From an uncultured Gemmatimonadota bacterium (GTDB lineage Bacteria > Gemmatimonadota > Gemmatimonadetes > Gemmatimonadales > Gemmatimonadaceae), in assembly GCA_946480295.1 (NCBI GenBank), contig CAMLIT010000002.1, positions 29,104 through 93,103 of the forward strand: a stretch of DNA of 64,000 nucleotides. The letters run 5' to 3'. Within the stretch, counting starts at the first letter, position 1. Every line of letters begins with the position of its first letter. Under the pieces are notes generated by a model. The model searched no databases. It worked only from the letters and a program-made list of their open reading frames with translations, and was not told where the DNA came from. Shown piece after piece: positions 26,360 through 34,548 of the stretch. The position numbers and the translations under genes are program-made.

Positions 26360-27355
26360 CTATGTGACTGTCGCAGCCGTCGGCGCCGGCTGGTGGGCAG
26401 GGGGCGATGCCAAGCTCTGCGGGCCGATCTGCACGATATTCGTCGATTTCACGAAGGCTCGAGACAGCTGATTCTCGATGATCTTCGCCGTCCCACCAGC
26501 GCTGAAGACGTGAGTCGTCGCGTGGAATACGGATAGTACGAGGTCCTGCAGAACCTGATCAGTCTCCAGATCCGCGATGACGAGACCCATCGCTTTCGCC
26601 GCGTCCCGATGGATCGGTCGCCCGTGGCTCTTGAATGCTGTGTGATCGGCCAGCCGTTCCGCGATCGAATGAGCTCGCGCCTCGGCGTCGTGCTTGCCGC
26701 CAAACATCCACTTCGACAGCCACTCCGAGACGAGCTCTTGGGCCAGGTCCAGAGCATTCCGGCACTGCACAATCAGGGATGGCCCGTACTGCGGCAGAAT
26801 TGGGGCCCACGCACCAAGGAGTTTCGGATCTTGACACTGCTCCTTCGCCATCTCGAATTGATCCAGAATGGCCTGTGCGGGCAACATCATCGGGCCCGCT
26901 GGAGTGCCGACGATGAACTGCGGATCGATCGGTCCGAGAGACGAGTGCTTGCCCATCACCACCGAATTCGCTGCACACGCAAGCATCGTTGCGGCGGACA
27001 TAGCCGCATGTGGCACGAAGACTCGAATGTCCGAAAATTTCGACCGGAGATAGTGCACGATCGCTTCGGCCGCATCCGGCGAGCCGCCGGGGCTGTGGAG
27101 GATCAGGTCGAGGCCCCGTGCTCCATCGAGCCCATGGACGACCTCCATCAGCCCCTGGACGTCCTCCATCGTGATCGTCACGAGACTCGGATCTGCACCG
27201 GGCTGCGTCCACTTCGCGGCGTATAGGATGACGTTGCGGCCGGTGTGCTGCGACAGCGCGACGAGATATTTCCGTCGCACCACGTCGAACGCGACGGGGC
27301 CATGCGTCTGCATGGCCCCGCGGAGCTCACCGAGGATCTCTCCCCAAGTGGGCAT
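26360..27355 (-). CDS. SDH-type (ClpP-fold) serine proteinase
   Basis: The 331-residue protein belongs to the ClpP/crotonase-fold group related to SppA and the serine dehydrogenase proteinase family. Visible motifs are LDLILHSPGGSPDAAEAIV (about residues 83-100), the nucleophile motif PHAAMSAATMLACAANS (Ser120) and GKHSSLGPIDPQF (about 135-147), a typical oxyanion/lysine region. No signal peptide is present, so it should act in the cytoplasm or at the inner face of the membrane. The gene begins three bases after a 65-residue small gene and the two form an operon. It lies at the edge of a more A/T-rich region with an MmeI-like restriction enzyme, a context seen for this protease family. A role in defence is inference. 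Confidence 0.85.
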   Translation of the reverse strand: MPTWGEILGELRGAMQTHGPVAFDVVRRKYLVALSQHTGRNVILYAAKWTQPGADPSLVTITMEDVQGLMEVVHGLDGARGLDLILHSPGGSPDAAEAIVHYLRSKFSDIRVFVPHAAMSAATMLACAANSVVMGKHSSLGPIDPQFIVGTPAGPMMLPAQAILDQFEMAKEQCQDPKLLGAWAPILPQYGPSLIVQCRNALDLAQELVSEWLSKWMFGGKHDAEARAHSIAERLADHTAFKSHGRPIHRDAAKAMGLVIADLETDQVLQDLVLSVFHATTHVFSAGGTAKIIENQLSRAFVKSTNIVQIGPQSLASPPAHQPAPTAATVT

Positions 27356-27358
27356 AGG

Positions 27359-27556
27359 CTAAGCGGCCGAATCGCTGGTCGCGAATGCAATCACCCGGCT
27401 GCGGGATCCGAGGTAGGCGTTTGCTTGCGCGAGAAATGCCGCGTGCTGCTGGTGAAGCGCCAGAACGGCGGCGACCCCAGGTGCTTCGGCTGCGCGCCTC
27501 AGCAGCTCATCGAGTTCACGACCGACTTGCGAATCTTTGTCATCGGTTCGGTCCAT
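27359..27556 (-). CDS. Small partner protein of the SDH-type proteinase
   Basis: This 65-residue protein starts at the ATG complementary to 27554-27556 (MDRTDDKDSQVGRELDELL). An upstream in-frame start at 27637 is possible but adds a Pro/His-rich stretch that looks untranslated. It is mostly alpha-helical (RELDELLRRAAEAPGVAAVL, LHQQHAAFLAQANAYLG). The stop is three bases before the proteinase start, so the two are likely coupled. No family was recognised. It may be an adaptor, substrate or inhibitor of the proteinase. Confidence 0.6.
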   Translation of the reverse strand: MDRTDDKDSQVGRELDELLRRAAEAPGVAAVLALHQQHAAFLAQANAYLGSRSRVIAFATSDSAA

Positions 27557-27871
27557 GGGGAGGCTTGGGCGATGTGGGGGAAGGCACGTATGCCCGTAAG
27601 TGTCGGACAACCTAGCTTCGTGCTGAAGAGCATGCAACAGTGAGGCCGGGTTCGTGTCCCGGGCCGCCAGGTCAGAGTCCTATCGAATTGCGACGATAAC
27701 ACAACGACGGGCAACCACTTACGCTTCGAGCTTTAGAGCTACCGGAGTCTGCTCGCGCGCGCACCTGACAGGACGACCGCCGCGGCGGCTCAGCAGTTCG
27801 GCACCAGCTATCGACGGGCTGCACACTCAGGAATCGTCAGGCAGCACCTCCACCGCTGGTCTATGTGCCCG
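27557..27871. other. A/T-richer 315-base gap with no recognised gene
   Basis: The gap should contain the promoter of the small gene and the end of the restriction-enzyme unit. A tRNA T-arm-like hairpin at 27646-27669 was examined and rejected. Nothing else could be supported. Confidence 0.5.
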
Positions 27872-30800
27872 CTAGGCCGCCACGCTCGCCGCCTCTGCAG
27901 CATGATACCGGCCGGTACCGTCGGTCCACATCTCGCCCATCACGGCAAGAGTCTCGAGGTGGCGCTGCACGAGTTCGCGCTTTGCGCCGTCGAACCGGAC
28001 GAGTGCCTCGTCGACCGTGAGCGGCGTCTTTGCGATCAGACGCTTCAGGGCGGCCATCTGCTCGATCGCCGCCGTCGGCCAGATCCGGGGCCGACCGCGC
28101 GGGACCTTCGTCTCCCCGAACGGGAATTCCATCGCCGTGGCCTGTCCCACCACGGCGGCGCCGAATCGGGGCACTTGGTAGCGAGGACGCAGCCACCGCA
28201 CACGACCGCTCGCCTCTTCAGCGGTTCGCTCGCTGTGGAGTGCGACGAGGCTTTCAAGAATTTCCTCTGTCGAGAGGGGCCAGTACCAGTTGTAGGCGCT
28301 GGCCACCGCGGCATCCAATTCGTCATGCAAATCGCGAAGCGAGTTGCAGGCCGCCGTCCGGTGGATGTGCCTCTCAGTCCGTGTTAAAGCTTCTCCCGTC
28401 CGGAGCTTCTCGAGGACGTTGTAGATGCCGGTGATGGTAACCCGATCGTCCCGCGCGACAGCTGCCTTGCGGTGCTGGTCGATCCGCGATGCAATATCTC
28501 CGATCGCCCTCTGGCTCGCGGCATTCGCGACCGGGAACGGGTACGGATCGAAGCATCGCGTCTTGTTATATCGCGGATCGTTGCCCACGCCGAGATGGCC
28601 ACCGGCCGCCAGCGCCCAGGCACGATGGATCGCGGAGGAGAGCACGCCGAGATGGAACGGATCGTCCGACGCGAAGCAGATCAACATATTGTCGGGGGCG
28701 ACGGCAGCATCGAGGAATTGGAAGACGCGGTGCTTGGACGTCTCCACCGTCGCGATGTACCGCGACAGTCCCACGAGCGCCGGCCGGAACTCCTCGCGGT
28801 TGCGCCCGAACCGCCACCATTTCTCCCGCGTCGAGGGATCGTTGTTCGCGTCGCGCTCCGGCTTCACGCGATCACGTACGATGTCGTAGAGCACCGGGTA
28901 CTCCCTGGCTTGATTCTCAGACATCAGGCCGAAATCGATGACATGGAGCCCGCGAGACCGCCTGGCTAGATCACGCCCGCCGAGGTACGGTCGTAATACG
29001 TGCGCCAACGAAGGTCGCGCGCGGAGCAGACGTGTAGCCTCGTCCGGAGGCACGAGGAACCCGGTACCGTGCAACTTGAACCCGGGGCTGCAGAGGCCTT
29101 CGTTGGCGTGCAGGGGCACGCCCGCGGCAGTGGCCACATCGGCGTGTGCTGTCAGGTCTGCGTTTAGCCGATCCACCCGGACTTCGGACAGGAGGCGAGC
29201 ATCATCGTCCACGACGATGCGTGTGGCCGATGTGGGTTCGTGGGCGAGGACCGTCATCGCGACGCGCACTGCGGCGCCATCGGCGCCATTTACCCATGGA
29301 TGATCCGGCACAGCCCACATAACGCGTACACCGTGGCTTTCGGCATCGGCGATAACCCCTCGATTTTGCGATTGCACGATGGAGTTCGTCGTGATCAGCC
29401 CAGCCCGAATGGCACGACCCGAGGCGACTGCCTTCGCTGCGCGATACCACCAGTACATGACGTAGTCCGCCGTGTCCGGGACCTCCGGGTACGCCGCCCT
29501 CAGCGCGTCGACGTATCCGTCTCCGAAGGCTTCGCGTTGGCGAGCCTGTCCGAGGTAGGGCGGGTTGCCGATGATGAAGTCGGCTTCGGGCCACGCCGAC
29601 TGTCTCGCGTGCTCATGTCGGAGATACGGCAGCTTCGCGTTCGGATCAGGAACTAGCGCGCCAGTCACGGGATGCCGGATCCGCGGCGTCGGATCGGGAC
29701 GCGCCTGCTCCGGAACCTCAGTCACGGCATCCCAGGCGAGCACCCCATCCCTGCACTCGAGCGTACCCGTATCCTGGAGAATTGGCTCGGGCGGCTGAAC
29801 ATCGTGGTGCTCCTTCCAGAACTGGTGGAATCCGATCCACAGGGTCAGTTCGGCGATCTCGCGAGCCCACGGATTCACCTCGATCCCGTGGAACTGCCAA
29901 GGGCCAACCTCCGCAAGGCGCATCTCGTGCTTGCCCGTCAGTTCCTCGATCGCGCGGATCACCTCGAGCTCGATCCGTTTGACGAGGTGCATTGTGACGT
30001 AGAGAAAATTTCCCGAGCCGCAGGCCGGATCTAGGAAGTTCAGACGTAGGAGCCACGCGTGAAACTCCCGTAGCCGCCTTTCGGCCTGCTGGCGGTCCTT
30101 CTTCTTACCGGTCTGCCGGAGCTGAAGGACATCGGCTTGCACCAGCGTCCACCGCTCGCGGAGCGGCTCCTCCACTGCGGGCCGGACCACCCGCTCGACG
30201 AACTCCCGCGGGGTATACTCCGCGCCGAGGCGGTGCCGCTCGTCGCGGTCGAGGGCTCGGGTAAGAAGGGTGCCGAAGACACTCGGTTCGACGTGCTGCC
30301 AGTCGGCTCGCGAGGCGTTGAGAAGCATGGCCAGTGCGTCGCGCGAAAGCGGCAGCGCCTCGGCCACCTTGAAGAAGTGGCCGTTGAACCGAAGCAGCTT
30401 TCGGAGCAGGAATCGCCTCCCTTCATCCATCGCGCGCCAGAGGTCCGTGGCGAGAGTGACGAAATCCTGGGGGGTTGCCAGCGCCACGTCGTCGATGATG
30501 TGCCGGAAGGGCTCGCCCGGCAGCAGGCCGATGTCCTCAGCGAACATGGTGAACACGCACCGCATGAGAAACCGGGCGACGCGTTCCTGCTCATACCCGT
30601 CTCGCTCGAGCTGAGCCGCGAGTTCGGCGAGTCTCTCTGCGATGTCCTTCGTGACGGCGATTGCCCGTGAGCGCGGGTTCCGGACTGACGGGTTGGTCCA
30701 GATGTCCCTAAGTAGTTCTACTTCGCCGGGGCTGTCAGCAAGCGTCGTTAGATCGATTCGCCGCCCGGCGCTAAAGCCGCCGTAGTCGCCGCTCCAGCGA

Positions 30801-31201
30801 TCCCAGACGATGAGCGTGCGACCTACGTCGATCACCAGCAAGTACGGCGGTCGCTCGTCAGGTAGGTGCCCGAGGTAGCTCCGCAGCTGGCCGAAGGCCT
30901 TGCGCAAGAGCATGTCGTTGGGCCTTTCGGGATCCTGATCCTTCGCCTCGAGCGCGAAGTGATGCGCGTGGTAGAGATCGATGAAGTTCACCGACTCCGT
31001 CCCATCCCGACCTATCACGCGGACGGGAAATTCGAACTCGTAGCCGCTGCCCGCCGGCCGTGGAGGCTCGACGCCGATAGCATGACAAAGCTCGATAATG
31101 TAGCTCTGCGCGTTGGCTCGTTCCGCGGGTCTCGCGGTCAACCAACGGTCGACGAGAGTTCGCAGTGCTTCGGGCCCGACACTTCGGGAAGTTGAGGGCA
31201 T
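27872..31201 (-). CDS. MmeI-like single-chain restriction endonuclease / N6-adenine methyltransferase
   Basis: The 1109-residue protein starts at the ATG complementary to 31199-31201. The N-terminus carries a PD-(D/E)XK nuclease site with MmeI spacing: Asp75, nine residues, Glu85-Ala-Lys87 (NFIDLYHAHHFALEAKDQ). A helical linker (about 150-380) follows. The gamma-class methyltransferase has motif I LDPACGSGNFLY (about 390-401), GIEVNPWAREIAELTLWIG (about 440-458) and motif IV NPPYLG (about 545). A target-recognition region continues to the end (VGNDPRYNKTRCFDPYPFP, GRPRIWPTAAIEQM). This matches type IIL enzymes, which cut and protect with one polypeptide. It is longer than MmeI itself (919). 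No separate specificity subunit or methylase is nearby. DISARM DrmMI-like methylases are an alternative but no drm partners are present. Confidence 0.88.
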   Translation of the reverse strand: MPSTSRSVGPEALRTLVDRWLTARPAERANAQSYIIELCHAIGVEPPRPAGSGYEFEFPVRVIGRDGTESVNFIDLYHAHHFALEAKDQDPERPNDMLLRKAFGQLRSYLGHLPDERPPYLLVIDVGRTLIVWDRWSGDYGGFSAGRRIDLTTLADSPGEVELLRDIWTNPSVRNPRSRAIAVTKDIAERLAELAAQLERDGYEQERVARFLMRCVFTMFAEDIGLLPGEPFRHIIDDVALATPQDFVTLATDLWRAMDEGRRFLLRKLLRFNGHFFKVAEALPLSRDALAMLLNASRADWQHVEPSVFGTLLTRALDRDERHRLGAEYTPREFVERVVRPAVEEPLRERWTLVQADVLQLRQTGKKKDRQQAERRLREFHAWLLRLNFLDPACGSGNFLYVTMHLVKRIELEVIRAIEELTGKHEMRLAEVGPWQFHGIEVNPWAREIAELTLWIGFHQFWKEHHDVQPPEPILQDTGTLECRDGVLAWDAVTEVPEQARPDPTPRIRHPVTGALVPDPNAKLPYLRHEHARQSAWPEADFIIGNPPYLGQARQREAFGDGYVDALRAAYPEVPDTADYVMYWWYRAAKAVASGRAIRAGLITTNSIVQSQNRGVIADAESHGVRVMWAVPDHPWVNGADGAAVRVAMTVLAHEPTSATRIVVDDDARLLSEVRVDRLNADLTAHADVATAAGVPLHANEGLCSPGFKLHGTGFLVPPDEATRLLRARPSLAHVLRPYLGGRDLARRSRGLHVIDFGLMSENQAREYPVLYDIVRDRVKPERDANNDPSTREKWWRFGRNREEFRPALVGLSRYIATVETSKHRVFQFLDAAVAPDNMLICFASDDPFHLGVLSSAIHRAWALAAGGHLGVGNDPRYNKTRCFDPYPFPVANAASQRAIGDIASRIDQHRKAAVARDDRVTITGIYNVLEKLRTGEALTRTERHIHRTAACNSLRDLHDELDAAVASAYNWYWPLSTEEILESLVALHSERTAEEASGRVRWLRPRYQVPRFGAAVVGQATAMEFPFGETKVPRGRPRIWPTAAIEQMAALKRLIAKTPLTVDEALVRFDGAKRELVQRHLETLAVMGEMWTDGTGRYHAAEAASVAA

Positions 31202-32508
31202 GGGTTGCAGGCAGGCGACACGCGAGAGCTCGGGCGAGAGCCCTGACGTGCGGTGTGAATCGGTGTTGGGAGGCGGTGCCGCAGGCCAAACGATGCGACC
31301 CCGGCAAGAGCATACTCTCATAGCCGCCGAGCCACCAGGGGGATCGGACCGCGGGCTCCAAGGGCGGGGGGGCCAGCACGTTGATTCGCGGCGCCGCTCG
31401 AAGCACCTGTCCGCGCCCTCTGCCTGGCTGCGGCGTTGGCTGATGATCTCGTGAGCGCCCTGTCTGGCGCGTTCCTTGGCTGATCACGGATCACGGCTCG
31501 CTTGCGCCTCGCACGAACGCTTACCGCACGACCAGTGGAAGTGCTCAGGGTCGCATCGGCCACGTCGCTTTCGCGCAGAGCCACGAAGCGTTAGGCACGA
31601 TCGACTGCGTAGCAGGCATGCCTGTCGACAACAAGATTCCGAGAGATGGCACCAGTGGCCCGGCGTCGACGGCGCGCCGGGTTCGCAAGTACCACGAGAC
31701 CGAGCGTCGCCCTGCCGTGGCCGGAGAGGCCGGCTATGCTACGGGCGCCGCGCGAGTTCGCGCCAGATGTCAGAGAGATCGACAACGCCAAGCTCAGTGC
31801 GCCTGACTCCGCAAGGCTCGGGGCTGATCTCAACGCCACGCGACACGCGCATTGGACGCCGTGTTCAAGGACGATTCGAGCCAGGCGGTTCTCCTGGGGG
31901 GGGATGCGAGCCTGGTGTGAGGCTGGTGAGACTTCCGGTTGGTTCGACCGAACTACCGTATTAGCCCGGAGTTTCTTTGGCTCGCGCAAGTACTGAAATC
32001 CGGGGCGCGATGCGCATTCCACGGGGCGGCAGATCAGTCATCGGCTATTCCCGTCGGTGCGGGAGGCGCATCGCGCCAGCCACTCGATCGCCATTCACCG
32101 GTCGCCTACGCGCGTCATCCCCGCCCAGGCACGCCGAGGAAGTACGTGCTCTCGTCGACGTCGACGTACACGTACTGCTCGCCATGGATCCTGCTGCGCC
32201 GCAGCGCTACGTACTGGCCGGCGTGCACCACTTGGATCTTGATGCGGGACGGGAATTCGCCTGCAGAAATTGCTCCTAGCCATTCAGCAGGGTCTCGGCA
32301 TGCCAGAGACTCGGCTCTGTGTGATGTCCGTCGGTGGTGGTGGCCGGCAGTGGCCCAGGCAATGCAACCGCTCTGGATGGCGTACTCGATGCGCGGGCGC
32401 GCGGAGATCCATAGGCCGCGCCAGGTACCCTCGGTAGCCGTCCTCGCAGAAAGCCAAAGCGGTCTTGTCACGCTCGGCGGAACTTCGTCGACGTGTCGGA
32501 GGAGAGCA
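31202..32508. other. 1.3-kb gap without a convincing gene
   Basis: Base composition drops here and stop codons are frequent in most frames. The only stretch that reads like protein is a short minus-strand fragment near 32115-32300. The long open frame covering 31939-32508 is the untranslated upstream part of the protease frame. The gap may hold decayed genes of the island. Confidence 0.5.
32115..32300 (-). pseudogene. Possible gene remnant
   Basis: The minus strand encodes a C-terminal-like stretch, GQYVALRRSRIHGEQYVYVD followed by VDESTYFLGVPGRG and a stop. It has the hydrophobic/charged alternation of a real small beta protein. No good start codon precedes it, and the upstream part of the frame (to 32711) is low in protein character. 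It may be the tail of a decayed gene. Confidence 0.25.
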
Positions 32509-34179
32509 ATGGAGACGGTGGGGCTGGTCCTCGTACTTTTCGTCGCCGCGCCGCTATCGTTCTGGGCTGAGGCCCGGCGCCGGCGGGGCGCTGCCGCCAG
32601 AGGTGCCCCGGCGACGCGTCCGTACACCTGGGGACTCTTCCAGGGACTGCTCGGTGTTCTCATCGGCGCGGTGGGCGCCCTGCTTTTCCTCGCAGGCGTC
32701 TGGTTTGCCAATGGCGACGTGGTGCTCGCCGGTGTGCTCCTGGTCGTTGGTTACGGGCTGTCAGGCTACTACGTCATGCTGCGCCGACGCTGGGCGTGGG
32801 TAGTGCTCACCATTCTGCAGTTCAACCCGATCTTCTGGATCATCGATTACATCTACGGGCGTAACCGATGGGAAGAGTTTGCACGCCAAGAGAAGGCCGC
32901 GCGAATGCCTGGGGCGCCGGTGCGTTCGTCCGCGAATCGCACCGGCTCTATACGCGCGAACACCGACCATTCGCAGGCGGAGCATGCAACGACTGCCGGC
33001 GTGATCACGGAATTGGCCGACGGCCACGCTCGCGCGCAGTCGCCGGGGAAACGCCGCGCGAGAATTGGACTCGCTGGAGTGATCGTGGCCTCATCCGTCC
33101 TGCTCGTCGTAGGAGTGGTCCGGGTGGTGGCGAACCGTCGGGATCGCAGCTCGGGCGCACGGCGCGCGTGGTGGGTAGCGGGTCGGCCGCAACACGGCGA
33201 CCGCGGCGGTACACGTGCCGGCCTAGCTCCGCAGGCCATTGCCCGGCGGGCTATGGCGTCCGTGCTAGCGCTGACTATGCGAGATGCCAACGGCCAGCCG
33301 TACGCACTTGGGACGGGATTCGTGGTGGCTCATCACGTCGTCGCGACCAATGCTCACGTCCTCGCGGGTGCGACCACCGGCTCTGCTACTCCTCTTGGCG
33401 ATTCGAGCTTGCTGCCGATCCAGGCCGTGCTGGCAGTCGACCTGTCGCACGACGTAGCACTGGTGAGCGTCCCGACGGAGCAGCCCGCCTTACCACTCGC
33501 CACCGCGCATTCGCTCACGATCGGTGACGGGCTGTACGCGATCGGCAACCCGATGGGGCTGTCAGGGACATTCTCGACGGGCATCCTGAGCGCGATACGA
33601 CCGATCGGGAACGACACGATCCTGCAAGTCACTACGCCGCTTTCGCACGGGAGTAGCGGCGGCCCTGTGCTGGACACGGACGGTGATGTGATCGGAGTCG
33701 CAACCGCCACGTATCGCCAAGGGCAGAACCTGAACTTCGCGGTACCCGCTTCCTACATCGCTCGGCTCCTCGGCGGTCCCCACGCGAGTGCGCCCCTGTC
33801 GTCGATTGCCCTTGTTAGGAACAGGCACGAGGCGTGGAGCGGGACTGGCGCGCCAGCGGTCGTAGCCGAGAACTTCGAGTGGAATGACCAAATGGATCTC
33901 GATGGCGACTACACCTTCAGTCTGCGGAACCGGTCGGGTGACGATGTGCAGAACATCCAATGCCTAGTCGTGTTCTACGACAATGCCGGGCGCCCGATTG
34001 AGGCGGATCCCGTCTCGTACTCGTCTGCGATTCCAGCTGGACTGGCCCGACGTGTATCCAGTAGCGTCGATCCTTCAGTAAAGCGGCTCACCACCTCCCG
34101 CGATGAGTACTCGAAGCTCTACTCGTTTCGCCCGCGAACTCGACTGGAGTTCCGCATGCTGAACTACGACGTGCGGTGA
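32509..34179 (+). CDS. Membrane-anchored trypsin-like serine protease
   Basis: The 556-residue product starts at ATG 32509 after a GGAGGAGAG ribosome site. The N-terminus has four membrane helices (about residues 3-18, 40-58, 65-80, 83-102), then a charged linker and a further helix near 187-200 (VIVASSVLLVVGVVRVV). The trypsin-like domain (about 245-420) shows the triad: VVATNAHVLAGA (His), DLSHDVALVSV (Asp) and LSHGSSGGPVLDTDG (Ser), with IGNPMGLSGTFSTGILS as the S1C/HtrA-like hallmark. No PDZ domain follows. Instead a C-terminal beta domain (about 440-556, FSLRNRSGDDVQNIQCLVVF) resembles an Ig-like or FxLYD-type fold. It would be held at the inner membrane with the protease outside. Confidence 0.85.
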   Translation: METVGLVLVLFVAAPLSFWAEARRRRGAAARGAPATRPYTWGLFQGLLGVLIGAVGALLFLAGVWFANGDVVLAGVLLVVGYGLSGYYVMLRRRWAWVVLTILQFNPIFWIIDYIYGRNRWEEFARQEKAARMPGAPVRSSANRTGSIRANTDHSQAEHATTAGVITELADGHARAQSPGKRRARIGLAGVIVASSVLLVVGVVRVVANRRDRSSGARRAWWVAGRPQHGDRGGTRAGLAPQAIARRAMASVLALTMRDANGQPYALGTGFVVAHHVVATNAHVLAGATTGSATPLGDSSLLPIQAVLAVDLSHDVALVSVPTEQPALPLATAHSLTIGDGLYAIGNPMGLSGTFSTGILSAIRPIGNDTILQVTTPLSHGSSGGPVLDTDGDVIGVATATYRQGQNLNFAVPASYIARLLGGPHASAPLSSIALVRNRHEAWSGTGAPAVVAENFEWNDQMDLDGDYTFSLRNRSGDDVQNIQCLVVFYDNAGRPIEADPVSYSSAIPAGLARRVSSSVDPSVKRLTTSRDEYSKLYSFRPRTRLEFRMLNYDVR

Positions 34180-34189
34180 TCATCGCCCA

Positions 34190-34459
34190 GCATCGCCGAC
34201 TCCGCCACAGGTCACGAGACTGCTGGGCAGCGACGTGACCGAGATGCAGCGCGTGGGGATGTCCGCCGCATCCGTCGTCATCGACGCCAACGGCCATCCT
34301 CTGGACGTGCAGATCACCCGGAGTTCCGGCAGCAGTGCCTTCGACGACATGATGCGCCATGCGATCGAGTCGCAGGAGTACCTGCCACAGATGATGGACG
34401 GATTTCCGAAGGCGATCGTTCTCCACATCCGGTCCGGGCCGCCCACCATGCGTCCGTAG
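34190..34459 (+). pseudogene. Orphan TonB C-terminal domain, probably truncated
   Basis: The frame reading SVVIDANGHPLDVQITRSSG and then DDMMRHAIESQEYLPQMMDG matches the TonB C-terminal fold: a first strand with a DANG turn, an SSG turn and a helix before a proline-containing strand. A GTG at 34235 or upstream residues beginning PASPTPPQVTRLLGSD could be the start, but no TonB helix or proline-rich periplasmic spacer exists. It begins directly after the trypsin-like protease stop, in a different frame. It may be a fragment of a larger gene, or a small periplasmic partner. Confidence 0.45.
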
Positions 34460-34536
34460 CTGCGGCTCCCGTATCGGCGCGCGGCCGTCCGTCACCGCGC
34501 GCAACGCGGCGGTCCGGGGGGAGGCGGCGGTCGCGC

Positions 34537-34542
34537 TATGGT
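34537..34542 (+). promoter_or_regulatory. Probable -10 element of comM
   Basis: TATGGT lies seven bases before the ATG at 34549 with no ribosome site between, as at the M20 peptidase gene. A leaderless transcript is likely. Confidence 0.4.
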
Positions 34543-34548
34543 GTCCCC

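Noticed and set aside
27646..27669. A hairpin resembling a tRNA T-arm and 3' end (CCGGGTTCGTGTCCCGG then GCCGCCA)
   Set aside because: The invariant A in the T-loop is replaced by T, the acceptor spacing does not fit, and no anticodon arm lies upstream.
31589..31596. GTTAGGC and GTTATGC sites resembling integron attC core sites
   Set aside because: They lie inside ordinary genes, kilobases apart, with no paired inverse core or imperfect palindrome and no integrase.
31646..31996. A 116-codon plus-strand frame in the island gap
   Set aside because: The residue composition is Arg/Ala-rich without helices or strands of a real domain and no ribosome site is present.
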